From Micromonospora terminaliae (lineage in GTDB: Bacteria; Actinomycetota; Actinomycetes; Mycobacteriales; Micromonosporaceae): a DNA stretch of 64,000 nucleotides. The DNA is taken from assembly GCF_009671205.1 (NCBI RefSeq), contig NZ_CP045309.1, positions 558,001-622,000 on the forward strand, read 5' to 3'. The notes beneath the pieces were generated by a model that was given only the letters and a program-made list of their open reading frames with translations, was not told the origin of the DNA and did not search any database. A program made the position numbers and the translations under genes. Shown here one piece after another: positions 26,226 through 35,795 of the stretch. How positions within the stretch are numbered: position 1 is the stretch's first letter; each line of letters starts with the position of its first letter.

Positions 26226-27872
26226 ATGCGGTCAGTCAGGCAGGGACGGTGGGGGCGCACAGCCGCCCGGCTGGGCGTGGCCGCCCTCCTCGTGGCCACG
26301 GGGGTGACGCTCGGCGCCGCACCCGCGGAGGCGACCGCCACCCGTACCGTCGCGTTCTGGAGCATGGACGAACCTGCCGGCGCGACCGTGCTCAAGGACA
26401 GCAGCGGCAACGGCCGCAACGGCACCATCGGGGACGAGGTCGTCACGGGCGCCCTCTACGCGGGCGCCACCGGGCACCGGTTCGCCGTCCACGTGCCCAC
26501 CGATCAGGAGTACGTCCCGGGCCACGTCAACGTGGTGCCGCACAGCACCGACCTCAACCCCGACGCCGGGGACTTCTCGTTCACCATCCGCTACCGGACG
26601 ACGCGCTCCTTCGGCAACATCCTCCAGAAGGGACAGGGCTCGACCGCCGGCGGCTACTGGAAGTTCGAGGCCCCGGGCGGCACGCCGAAGTGCCTGTTCC
26701 GCGGCGGCGACGGCGCCTCGCGGACCGGCTACACCAACGTGTCCATCGCCGACGGCCAGTGGCACACCGTCACCTGCAACCGCACCTCCACCTACGTCGA
26801 GATGTACGTCGACGGGGTGCGGACCAGCCGGCTGACCGGGCCGACCGGCACCATCGCGAACAACTGGCAGCTCTCCATCGGCGGCAAGAGCGTGTGCGAC
26901 GGTGTGAAGGTCACCTGCGACTACTTCGGCGGCGACATCGACTACGTGAAGATCCTCAAGGGATCGGGCGGTCCCGCCAACCAGCCGCCGGTGGCGCAGC
27001 TCGTCCCGAACTGCTCCGGGCTGGTCTGCACCTTCTCCGGCGCCGGCTCCACCGACGCCGACGGCGCGATCCAGGATTACCGCTGGACCTTCGGCGACGG
27101 CGCCACCGCCGACACCGTCTCCGTGCCGACCACCTCCCACACGTACGCGGCAGCCGGCACCTACCCGGTGACCCTCACGGTCACCGACGACCGGGGCGCC
27201 ACCGGCACGGCCACCGTCGACGTCACGGTCGCCCCGGTGCCCGAGCGGATCTCCTTCGTCGGCCAGGCCACCGGGAACACCAACTGGACCAGCCACACGG
27301 TGACCGTGCCGCCGACCGTCCAGCCGGGTGACACGCTGCTGCTCCTGCTCAGCCAGAACACCCACACCGGCACCGGCGAGCCCACCGGGGTCACCGGCTG
27401 GACCCGCCTCGACCGGCTCGGCGGCGGCTTCGCCACCACCACCGCCTGGTGGAAGGTCGCCGCCGCCGGGGACGCCGGAACCGCGGTGCGCGTCGCCCTC
27501 GACAGCCAGGCCAAGGGCAACCTCGTGGTGGCCGCGTACCGGGGGGTCGCGGCGAGCGCGCCGGTCTTCGCCCGGACCACCGACCCGGCCAGCTCCGCCA
27601 CCCGCATCACCCCGTACGCCCCGGTGACCGCCGACCAGAGCTGGGCGGTGTCGTACTGGCTGCACGGGGACGGGGTGTCCACCTCGCTGACTCCGCCGGC
27701 CGGTGTCGAGGTGCGCAGCAACAGCTCCCAGAGCGGCGGCGGGCGGGTCACCACCCTCCTCGCCGACTCCGGCAGCAGCGTGCCGGTCGGGAACTACGGC
27801 GGCCTGGCCGCGGTGGGCGCGGCGGCCAGCACGACCACGACCACCTGGACGTTCGTCCTGCGTCCGGCCTGA
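26226..27872 (+). CDS. Secreted LamG-PKD protein with a conserved-looking C-terminal domain
   Basis: 548 residues from the ATG at 26226, which has GGGAGG 8 bases upstream; an ATG at 26205 lacks such a site. Signal peptide 1-38 ends in AEATA. Residues about 40-250 are a concanavalin-like LamG domain (VAFWSMDEPAGATVLKDSSG, then GQWHTVTCNRTSTYVEMYVDG and a GGDIDYVKIL end). Residues about 258-340 are a PKD domain (GDGATA, YAAAGTYPVTLTVTD). The remaining about 200 residues (RISFVGQATGNTNWTS to TWTFVLRP) recur in other secreted actinobacterial proteins and look like a beta-sandwich, function unknown. No catalytic motif was seen. A carbohydrate- or surface-binding role is the most one can say. Confidence 0.85.
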   Translation: MRSVRQGRWGRTAARLGVAALLVATGVTLGAAPAEATATRTVAFWSMDEPAGATVLKDSSGNGRNGTIGDEVVTGALYAGATGHRFAVHVPTDQEYVPGHVNVVPHSTDLNPDAGDFSFTIRYRTTRSFGNILQKGQGSTAGGYWKFEAPGGTPKCLFRGGDGASRTGYTNVSIADGQWHTVTCNRTSTYVEMYVDGVRTSRLTGPTGTIANNWQLSIGGKSVCDGVKVTCDYFGGDIDYVKILKGSGGPANQPPVAQLVPNCSGLVCTFSGAGSTDADGAIQDYRWTFGDGATADTVSVPTTSHTYAAAGTYPVTLTVTDDRGATGTATVDVTVAPVPERISFVGQATGNTNWTSHTVTVPPTVQPGDTLLLLLSQNTHTGTGEPTGVTGWTRLDRLGGGFATTTAWWKVAAAGDAGTAVRVALDSQAKGNLVVAAYRGVAASAPVFARTTDPASSATRITPYAPVTADQSWAVSYWLHGDGVSTSLTPPAGVEVRSNSSQSGGGRVTTLLADSGSSVPVGNYGGLAAVGAAASTTTTTWTFVLRPA

Positions 27873-27924
27873 GCCGGATACGCCGCCGGCCGGCGCCGTT
27901 GTTCCGCGGTGCCGGGCCTGCTGA

Positions 27925-27969
27925 CGCCGCTGGCCGGCACCCCGTGTGTTGGGGTGCCGGCCAGCGGTG
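27925..27969. terminator. Strong bidirectional terminator
   Basis: CTGGCCGGCACCCC (27930-27943) pairs perfectly with 27951-27964 around GTGTGTT, and the stem continues outward to about 19 pairs. It lies between two convergent secreted-protein genes. Confidence 0.9.
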
Positions 27970-27980
27970 CGTTGTGTGTG

Positions 27981-28559
27981 TCAGCTGTTCCAGTTGTGGG
28001 CGACGATGTCGGCGGCCTGCTGCTCCCACTGCGCGTACGCGTCGGGGTAGGCCGAGACCTGCACGGTCTGGGCGGCCTCGGTCAGCGGCATGTCCTGCCA
28101 GCCGTCGACCTGCTTCAGGCCCTTCTCGAACGCCAGGGTGGCGTACTCGGGGTCGGTGATCTGCTCCGGCGAACCCCAACCACTGGACGGGCGCTGCTGG
28201 AACAGGCCCAGCGAGTCATGGTCGTTGGCGTCGCCGAGGTGGCCCAGGTTCTCCAGCTTCGACTCCTGCAGGCTGGTCGCGATCGAGATGACCGCCGCCC
28301 GCTCCGGCAGACCGGCCTTCTTCGTCGCGGCGATGATCGCCTTGGCGTTGGCCAGCTGCTCGTCATTCAGGTCGATCTTCGACTGCGCGCCCTGCACGCC
28401 GTGCGGGATCAGCTTGTCACCCTGCACCGCGACCGCAGCCGGCTTGGTGCCCTGCACCGGGGCAGCGTCGGCGTGGGCGGCGACCGGACCGGCGAAGATC
28501 CCACCGGTGAAGGCCAGACCAGCAATACCCAGCACGCTCTTCCGCAGCATCGTGTTCAT
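27981..28559 (-). CDS. Secreted lysozyme-like (transglycosylase-type) protein
   Basis: 192 residues from the ATG at 28559, preceded by CGAGGAGCTTTCTC. The signal peptide ends in AAHADA. The mature domain has LNDEQLANAKAIIAATKKAGLPERAAVISIATSLQESKLENL. This holds a glutamate (E99) placed as in lytic transglycosylases, followed by HDSLGLFQQRPSSGWGSPEQITDP, like the SYGLFQ motif of soluble transglycosylases. Homologous domains are common in actinomycetes, often in front of NlpC/P60 or alone. Peptidoglycan cleavage is likely but unproven. Upstream, the strand enters the 1.2-kb gene-free region. Confidence 0.8.
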   Translation of the reverse strand: MNTMLRKSVLGIAGLAFTGGIFAGPVAAHADAAPVQGTKPAAVAVQGDKLIPHGVQGAQSKIDLNDEQLANAKAIIAATKKAGLPERAAVISIATSLQESKLENLGHLGDANDHDSLGLFQQRPSSGWGSPEQITDPEYATLAFEKGLKQVDGWQDMPLTEAAQTVQVSAYPDAYAQWEQQAADIVAHNWNS

Positions 28560-28917
28560 GAGAAAGCTCCTCGGGGGTTGGCGCACACACCGATGGGGGT
28601 CGGCCGTGCGCAAGCACCACGTCAGGCGCTCAAAGAAAGTCTTGGGGGGATCCACCAGCGCGCGGGGCTGAGCCTCTTCGTCGCGCCGGGACCATGTACA
28701 ACGACCGGCGGGCCACCATCATTCCGCGATCGCCGCGCCCATCTCGGGGGCGGTCCGGGGGCCCGGCCCACCCCGGCTCGCGGGGCGCCCTCCTCGGTCG
28801 TTCACCCGGATACAACGACCCCCGCCCGCCGGCCATTCCGGCGCCGGGATGCCGCCGATCACAACCCCGATCCGGACATTCACCCCAAGCCGCGCAACGA
28901 TCGTCGCGCCGGCCGCA

Positions 28918-28964
28918 GATCTTGGACAGTTACCGTTCGCTGCGAACAGCAACTGTCCAAGATC
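28918..28964. repeat. Palindromic element, family A, copy 3
   Basis: Arms 28918-28939 and 28943-28964 pair at 20 of 22 positions around CTG. GATCTTGGACAGTT is matched by AACTGTCCAAGATC at the other end. This is the best-preserved copy in the window. Confidence 0.9.
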
Positions 28965-29000
28965 GCGCCAGAACCGCATGCACATGACGCCCGGCCCCGG

Positions 29001-29061
29001 GGTGAGTGGAACCCCATGGGTGCATCCAGGCCGCGGAGACACCCATGCTGTTCCACTCACC
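29001..29061. repeat. Palindromic element, family B, copy 1
   Basis: The outer arms GGTGAGTGGAAC (29001-29012) and 29050-29061 are perfect over 12 bases. An inner pair, CATGGGTG and CACCCATG, also matches. Confidence 0.85.
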
Positions 29062-29103
29062 CGCCGAGACAGCGCGAAACACACCCTCCCCGCCCGGAAC
29101 CCG

Positions 29104-29161
29104 TCAGTGGAACACCACGGCGGTATCCCGGCCCGGGGAGACACCCATGACGTCCCACTCA
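29104..29161. repeat. Palindromic element, family B, copy 2
   Basis: CAGTGGAAC on the left faces GTCCCACTC on the right, and GGAGACACCCATG is shared with copy 1. It is centred about 101 bases from copy 1 and is more diverged. Confidence 0.75.
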
Positions 29162-29211
29162 ACCCCAGGCGGGGCGCGCCGGTAGCCGACAGGCACCCGT
29201 TCACGGCGATC

Positions 29212-29265
29212 GGTGGAACGGCATGGATGTATCCGGACTCGGGAAACCTCCATACCGTTCCAACC
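29212..29265. repeat. Palindromic element, family B, copy 3
   Basis: GGTGGAACGG...ATGGA (from 29212) pairs with TCCATACCGTTCCAACC (29249-29265). It is centred about 106 bases from copy 2. Confidence 0.75.
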
Positions 29266-29539
29266 CAGCGCCGTCATCGGGCGCGAAGCGGACACGCGCC
29301 AGATTGCCCGAACCGCTCAGGCGCCACCCACCCACACATCCCCGCGACGTCGACCCGGCCGCCGAGATCGCCACGCTCACCGCCTTGCTCGGCAGCCATG
29401 GAAGCAACACCCCGGAACCTCCGGTGCTGCGTATGAGGCTGCAGAGCGAAGGGCGACGACGGCACACCCCGGCGACGGCGCCGCGGCGGGACGGGACGCG
29501 ACGGGACAGGGCATGCGCTCCTCGCGCCCAGCCACCTGC

Positions 29540-29586
29540 GATCTTGGTGAGTTGTCGTTCGCAGCGAACGGTAGGTCGCCAAGATC
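29540..29586. repeat. Palindromic element, family A, copy 4
   Basis: The ends GATCTTGG and CCAAGATC are exact, as is the centre GTTCGC/GCGAAC. The middle is diverged, but several changes are G-T pairs that would still pair as G-U in RNA. Confidence 0.8.
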
Positions 29587-29773
29587 CGCGCGAGTTGCGG
29601 CGGCAGGGCAGGCGGCGCCCGGGCACGGCAAGGCCAATGGCGCGAGGGCAGCAGGTCGCCGGGACGGGCGGCGAGGTGGAGCGGAGCAACGGGCGGCGGC
29701 TTCTGCCCTCGGCAGATCCGCTCACCGTGAACACCACTCACGGAAGCGGCAACGGCGGGGCAGGGTGGGACAT

Positions 29774-30775
29774 ATGAGAGTGCTGATGCTGGGCGGTACG
29801 GGATTCGTCGGTGGGGCCGTGGTGACCGAGGCGGTACGCCGCGGCTGGTCCGTGACCGTGTTCAACCGGGGGCTGCACGGCAGCGTGCCCCAGGGCGTAC
29901 ACCGGTTGCGGGGTGACCGCACCGCGCCGGACGGGCTGGCGGCCCTCGCGGGCGGCGAGTGGGACCTCGTGGTGGACACCTGGGACGGCGCGCCCCGGGC
30001 GGTCCGGGACGCGGCGCGTGCCCTGGCCGGCGCCGTCCCGCACTACGTCTACGTCTCCAGCGGCTCGGTCTACGCGCCGCCCGTCGGGCTGGGCACGGGC
30101 GAGGACGCGCCGGTCGTCGAGGCCGGGGCGGACGCGGGCGACGGGGACTACCCGCAGAACAAGGCGGGCGGGGAGCGGGCCGCCGTGGAGGTGTTCGGCG
30201 AGCGGGCGCTGCTGGTGCGGGCCGGGCTGATCCTCGGGCCGGGTGAGGACATCGGGCGGCTGCCCTGGTGGCTGCACCGCATCGCCCGGGGCGGCGAGGT
30301 GCTGGCGCCCGGCCCGCGTGACCTGCCGGTGCAGTACGTCGACGCGCGGGACCTGGCGATCTGGTTGCTGGACCGGGGGAGCGAGGGCGCCGGCGGGGCG
30401 TACAACGTGGTCAGTCGGACCGGGCACACGACGATGGGTGAGCTGCTCGACGCGGCCGTGGCGGTGACCGGCGCGGACGCGACGCTGCGGTGGACGGACC
30501 CGGACGCGCTCCTGGCGGCGGGCGTCGAGCCGTGGAACGACCTGCCGATCTGGATCCCGCTCGGGCACGAGTACCGCTGGTTGCAGGAGCGGGACGTCGA
30601 GCGGGCCTACGCGGCGGGCCTGGCCTGCCGGCCGGCCGCCGAGACGGTCGCGGACACCTGGCGCTGGCTGGGCGAGGTGGGCCAGGTGCCGGCCCGGGCG
30701 GGACGCCCGGCACGGGCGCCGGTCGGCCTGGCCCCGGAACGCGAGGCCGCCCTCCTGACCGCCCTGCCGGCCTGA
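29774..30775 (+). CDS. NAD-dependent epimerase/dehydratase (atypical extended SDR)
   Basis: 333 residues from the ATG at 29774, preceded by GGGGCAGGGTGGGA. The Rossmann motif is MLGGTGFVGGAVV (5-17). YVYVSSGSVYAPP carries the catalytic-region serine. The usual YxxxK is replaced by YPQNKAGGE, so Tyr and Lys are present with the spacing of atypical SDRs. DLPVQYVDARDLAIWLLDRG and GGAYNVVSRTGHTTMGELL are typical of the NAD-dependent epimerase group that includes chloroplast mRNA-binding-like and isoflavone-reductase-like proteins. The substrate is unknown. It is convergent with the Acg-like gene across a tandem-repeat tract. Confidence 0.85.
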   Translation: MRVLMLGGTGFVGGAVVTEAVRRGWSVTVFNRGLHGSVPQGVHRLRGDRTAPDGLAALAGGEWDLVVDTWDGAPRAVRDAARALAGAVPHYVYVSSGSVYAPPVGLGTGEDAPVVEAGADAGDGDYPQNKAGGERAAVEVFGERALLVRAGLILGPGEDIGRLPWWLHRIARGGEVLAPGPRDLPVQYVDARDLAIWLLDRGSEGAGGAYNVVSRTGHTTMGELLDAAVAVTGADATLRWTDPDALLAAGVEPWNDLPIWIPLGHEYRWLQERDVERAYAAGLACRPAAETVADTWRWLGEVGQVPARAGRPARAPVGLAPEREAALLTALPA

Positions 30776-30783
30776 CCGCCGGC

Positions 30784-31010
30784 GACAACGCCCGGCGGCA
30801 ACGACCTGCGACGACGCCCGGCGGCAACGACTGGCGACGACCGGCGGGGACGACGTGCGGCGACGACCTGCGACGCCCGGCGGCAACGACTGGCGACGAC
30901 CGGCGGGGACGACGTGCGGCGACGACCGGCGGCGACGACCTGCGACGCCCGGCGGCAACGACTGGTGACGACCGGCGGGGACGACGTGCCACGACGACCG
31001 GCGCGACCGC
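30784..31010. repeat. Degenerate tandem repeat tract
   Basis: Units of about 59-72 bases are built from shorter blocks: CCCGGCGGCAACGACTGG (starting at 30817, 30876 and 30948), GACGACCGGCGGGGACGACG and TGCGGCGACGACC. It fills the space between two convergent genes. The blocks are similar to each other (GACGACsGGCGG), so the tract probably grew by slippage. Confidence 0.85.
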
Positions 31011-31016
31011 CGGCTG

Positions 31017-31988
31017 TCAGTGCACCACCGGCAGGTCGAGCACGTCGTCGACCGGGCGGCGCGGGGTGGTGCGGCCGGGCTGGCCGTACCCGATCCGCAT
31101 CACCATCTGCGGCGTGCCGAACCGGCCCAGCGACAGCCGCAGCGCCTCCCGGGCCCCGGGCACCTCGATCGGCTGGGAGAGCATCGACACGGCCAGGCCG
31201 GCGTCGGTGGCGGTGAGCAGCACCCGTTGCAGGGCCTGCCCGGCGACGATCTGGTCGGTGGCGGTGTTGCCGGTCGAGCCGAGGACGGCGACCAGCGGTT
31301 CGGGTTCGAAGTCGCGGCCGGGGGCGCGGTTGCGGCCGCCGAAGCCGCGCTGTGGCAGCAGGTCCTGCGGTTCGCTCTGCGGGCCGCCCGCGGCGGTCGG
31401 CACGCCGTCGGGGGAGGGCTCGGAGCGGATCCACCGCTTCCGTTCGGTGACGTAGGCGGGGTCGCGCTCCAGTACCCGGTGTGCGCTGCGGGCGATCTCG
31501 GCGAAGGCGTTGACCGCCGTGGTGCCGATGACGAGTTCCAGCCAGCACTGCTCGGCCCGGGCGGCCTCGCCGAGGCGCCAGCGCGCGTCGGCGGGGACCG
31601 GGTCGGGCCAGAACGGCGCCCGGTTGCTGAACCGGCGGGAGATTGCGCCGTGCAGGCTCTGCTCGGCGGGGGTGGGCCGGCGCGGCACGTCGGGGACGAG
31701 CCGGGCCACCACGTCCGGGTCGCCGGGGTACGGGCGGAGCCGGACCGTGGCCGGCGTGCCCGCCACGGCGAGGGCCAGCCGCAGGTTGCACAGGGCCGCC
31801 CCGCAGGCGATCCGGGCGCCCCAGCCGCTCGGGTCGGTGGCCGGCAGCCGGCGCCGCGGGTCGACGGCGATTTCGATCCCGCCGTCGACGAGGCGGAACC
31901 GCCAGGGCTGGGTGTTGTGCAGCGACGGCGCGCGCACCGCGTCCGCGGCGGCTTCCCGCAGCTGGTCGGCCGTGTAGCCCGTGGTCAT
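31017..31988 (-). CDS. Acg-family nitroreductase-like protein
   Basis: 323 residues from the ATG at 31988, with GGAGGGAGCAACGCC ahead. The opening DAVRAPSLHNTQPWRFRL and the later QIVAGQALQRVLLTATDAGLAVSMLSQPIEV are signatures of the Acg family. Its mycobacterial member Rv2032 belongs to the DosR regulon and binds flavin without clear nitroreductase activity. A DosR-type box, GGGACCTCCGGCCC, lies about 80 bases upstream and is read toward this gene. A role under hypoxia or nitric oxide stress is inferred from family and context. It is divergent from dosR. Confidence 0.87.
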   Translation of the reverse strand: MTTGYTADQLREAAADAVRAPSLHNTQPWRFRLVDGGIEIAVDPRRRLPATDPSGWGARIACGAALCNLRLALAVAGTPATVRLRPYPGDPDVVARLVPDVPRRPTPAEQSLHGAISRRFSNRAPFWPDPVPADARWRLGEAARAEQCWLELVIGTTAVNAFAEIARSAHRVLERDPAYVTERKRWIRSEPSPDGVPTAAGGPQSEPQDLLPQRGFGGRNRAPGRDFEPEPLVAVLGSTGNTATDQIVAGQALQRVLLTATDAGLAVSMLSQPIEVPGAREALRLSLGRFGTPQMVMRIGYGQPGRTTPRRPVDDVLDLPVVH

Positions 31989-32064
31989 GGCGTTGCTCCC
32001 TCCGTGCGGGCCGACCTGCCGGCCGGCCCGTTTCCACCGTCCGTCACGGGGTGGGGCGGCGAGC

Positions 32065-32080
32065 AGGGCCGGAGGTCCCC
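32065..32080 (-). promoter_or_regulatory. DosR-type box upstream of the Acg-like gene
   Basis: On the minus strand the site reads GGGGACCTCCGGCCCT. It shares the core GGGACCTnCGGCCC with the sites at 32122 and 41525. Confidence 0.7.
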
Positions 32081-32121
32081 ACCTGGGCGGGTCCGTCTGC
32101 CCGCCGCGGCCGCGTGCCGGT

Positions 32122-32137
32122 CGGGACCTTCGGCCCG
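32122..32137 (+). promoter_or_regulatory. DosR-type box upstream of dosR
   Basis: CGGGACCTTCGGCCCG lies 35 bases before the dosR start, consistent with autoregulation. It resembles the mycobacterial DosR consensus, a 20-base palindrome with GGGAC and GTCCC-like halves. Confidence 0.75.
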
Positions 32138-32172
32138 TGCGGGACCCGCGGGCGGGAGGGTAGAAAGGACGG

Positions 32173-32811
32173 ATGATCCGCGTGTTCCTGCTCGACGACC
32201 ACGAGGTCGTCCGTCGTGGCCTTGCCGACCTGCTCCAGAGCAGCGGCGACATCGAGGTGGTCGGCGAGTCCGGCTCCGCGCAGGAGGCGGCCCGCCGTAT
32301 CCCGGCCCTCCGCCCCGACGTGGCGATCCTCGACGCCCGGCTGCCCGACGGCAACGGCATCGACGTGTGCCGGGACGTCCGCGCCGTGGACTCGTCGATC
32401 AAGGGACTGATCCTCACCTCGTACGAGGACGACGAGGCGCTCTTCGCGGCGATCATGGCGGGCGCCGCCGGTTACGTGCTCAAGCAGATCCGCGGCACCG
32501 ACCTCGTGGACGCGGTCCGGCGGGTGGCGGCCGGGCAGTCCCTGCTCGACCCGGCGATCACCACCCGGGTGCTGGAGCGGATCCGCAGCGGCGTCGAGCA
32601 GCCGCGCGAGCTGAAGTCGCTCACCGAGCAGGAGCGGCGGATCCTGGAATACGTGGCCGAGGGGCTCACCAACCGGGAGATCGCGGGCAGGATGTTCCTC
32701 GCCGAGAAGACGGTGAAGAACTACGTGTCCAGCGTGCTGGCCAAGCTCGGCCTCGAGCGTCGTACGCAGGCCGCCGTGCTGGCCACCCGGCTGCTCGGCA
32801 AGAGCCACTGA
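32173..32811 (+). CDS. dosR: DosR/DevR-type response regulator
   Basis: 212 residues, NarL family, and very close in pattern to Mycobacterium DosR. It opens IRVFLLDDHEVVRRGLADLL, with D54 as phosphorylation site (DVAILDARLPDGNGID), T82, and K104 (YVLKQIRG), all at the DosR numbering. The effector HTH reads LTEQERRILEYVAEGLTNREIAGRMFLAEKTVKNYVSSVLAKLGLERRTQAAV, nearly the DosR recognition region. It should switch on the dormancy genes around it under low oxygen or nitric oxide. It is convergent with the DevS-like kinase, with 19 bases between stops. Confidence 0.93.
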   Translation: MIRVFLLDDHEVVRRGLADLLQSSGDIEVVGESGSAQEAARRIPALRPDVAILDARLPDGNGIDVCRDVRAVDSSIKGLILTSYEDDEALFAAIMAGAAGYVLKQIRGTDLVDAVRRVAAGQSLLDPAITTRVLERIRSGVEQPRELKSLTEQERRILEYVAEGLTNREIAGRMFLAEKTVKNYVSSVLAKLGLERRTQAAVLATRLLGKSH

Positions 32812-32830
32812 GCCGGGGCGCCCCGCCCGC

Positions 32831-34564
<1,734 letters not shown>

Positions 34565-34596
34565 CTATCGCCTGGTGGCCGCCGGCCGGAGATCCG

Positions 34597-35604
34597 TCAG
34601 GAGAGCTGGCCGCGTACCGCCGACGTGTCGACGGTCTGCGCGACGTCCAGCCGCGGGGTGTGCGGGGGGCCGGCGTGCGTCGGGTCGGCCAGGCCGAGGC
34701 GCATCGAGATGTACGGGAAGCCGAGGCCGGACAGCATCTGCCGGAGCGTCTGTCGGGTGCTGTCGACCTCCACCACGCCGGAGAGCGGCACCAGGGACAC
34801 GCCGTGCCGGGTGGCGGTGAGCCAGGCGGCGGAGAGCGCCTCGCCGGCGCGCAGCCAGCTGTCCGGCTCGTCCTCGGTGCCCCAGAGGATCCCGTAGACG
34901 GCGGCCCGGTCGTGCCCCTCACCGACAGGCAGTGTGCCGGGGCCGAAGTCGCGGGCCGGGACGGTGGTCTCGGGGGCCCGCTCCGGCACCACCTCCGGGG
35001 GCAGCCCGGTGCCGGCCCGGGCCCGGGTGGTCCAGTACGCCAGCTCCTCCTGCAGGTCCGGGCTGCCCTTCTCGACGGCCGCCGCCTGCTGGGCCGCGGC
35101 GGCCAGCTCGATCTTCTGGTCGTCGTTCAGCACCTGCAGGTTGACGCCCTCCCGGGTGGCCGCCCGGTCGATCTCGCCCAGCACGGCGGTCGGGATCGGC
35201 TCCTCGCTGACCGGCCGGCGGTCGGTGTGTCGGACCTGCATGCACTGGACCGTGCGCATGGCGTCCGGGTCTGCCCCGGTGGGCTTGAATCCGGTCAGCC
35301 GGGCGAGGAGGTCGGGCTGGCCGGGGTCGGGCACCCGCTCCACCACCGGCGTCCAGCCCTCGGCGGCCAGCGCCATCCGGGCGTGGTGCAGCGCGACGCC
35401 GCAGCTCAGCACCAGCAGCCGGCCCTCCGGGTCCAGGACGCTGAGGTGCCGCTCCCGGACCACGCGCAGCTCCAGCGCGTCGGGCAGCACGGTCCAGTGC
35501 CACGGCTGGGTGTTGTGCACCGAGGGGGCGTGGCCGGCCATTCCGGCGGCCTCCGCGAGCGCGGTGGTCAGCGGGCGGTCCGTAGCCGGCGTCTCGTGGC
35601 TCAT
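34597..35604 (-). CDS. Second Acg-family nitroreductase-like protein
   Basis: 335 residues from the ATG at 35604. MAGHAPSVHNTQPWHWTVL and the C-terminal SWLRAGEALSAAWLTATRHGVSLVPLSGVVEV show the Acg family. It is clearly diverged from the copy at 31017, which it shares mainly at the N-terminal and flavin-contact regions. It heads a likely unit with the devS gene. It is divergent from the P-type ATPase across 191 bases that contain a weaker DosR-type box at 35725. DosR regulons in mycobacteria also contain several Acg paralogues, so the duplication fits the context. Confidence 0.87.
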   Translation of the reverse strand: MSHETPATDRPLTTALAEAAGMAGHAPSVHNTQPWHWTVLPDALELRVVRERHLSVLDPEGRLLVLSCGVALHHARMALAAEGWTPVVERVPDPGQPDLLARLTGFKPTGADPDAMRTVQCMQVRHTDRRPVSEEPIPTAVLGEIDRAATREGVNLQVLNDDQKIELAAAAQQAAAVEKGSPDLQEELAYWTTRARAGTGLPPEVVPERAPETTVPARDFGPGTLPVGEGHDRAAVYGILWGTEDEPDSWLRAGEALSAAWLTATRHGVSLVPLSGVVEVDSTRQTLRQMLSGLGFPYISMRLGLADPTHAGPPHTPRLDVAQTVDTSAVRGQLS

Positions 35605-35723
35605 CGTCACGACCTTCCTGTCTCTCCCCATCGTGCCCCACGCCCGGGGCGTCCGGGTGGGCTTGCCCGCTCCATCCTCGGCCATGTCCGCGATGGCCGC
35701 ACGCGTCCGACGTCCCGCACGCA

Positions 35724-35739
35724 CGGGCCCTTCGACCCG
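35724..35739. promoter_or_regulatory. Weaker DosR-type box between divergent genes
   Basis: The core GGGCCCTTCGACCC (35725-35738) matches GGGACCTnCGGCCC at 11 of 13 defined positions. It is 57 bases from the ATPase start and about 120 bases from the second Acg-like start. Confidence 0.5.
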
Positions 35740-35795
35740 TCGGATTACCCACGTTTGCCCTACCCGGGCCGCCGGGGCGCTGAGACGATCCGCAT

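Larger units (their letters stand above)
28560..29773. other. Gene-free, repeat-rich intergenic region
   Basis: No open frame here has convincing codon use or a known domain. The first about 140 bases hold the upstream region of the lysozyme-like gene. At 28699 and 28813 two similar segments begin with ACAACGACC and end in CATTCC, 114 bases apart. Between them is a short inverted repeat, GGTCGTT...AACGACC. From 28918 to 29586 lie two family A palindromes enclosing three family B palindromes. The segment 29590-29773 shows nothing I can name apart from the promoter region of the epimerase gene. Confidence 0.7.

Noticed and set aside
28560..28840. c-di-AMP (ydaO-type) riboswitch before the lysozyme-like gene
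   Set aside because: Such switches often precede cell-wall hydrolases in actinomycetes, but I could not match the conserved core sequences or the paired layout on the minus strand.
28918..29586. Insertion sequence or MITE ends
   Set aside because: No transposase, and no target duplications could be seen at the ends. The elements are self-contained palindromes rather than separated terminal repeats. A non-autonomous element stays possible and is listed as a finding.
30784..31010. Possible CRISPR array
   Set aside because: The repeated blocks are contiguous and similar to each other, with no unique spacers of constant length, and no cas genes are in the window.
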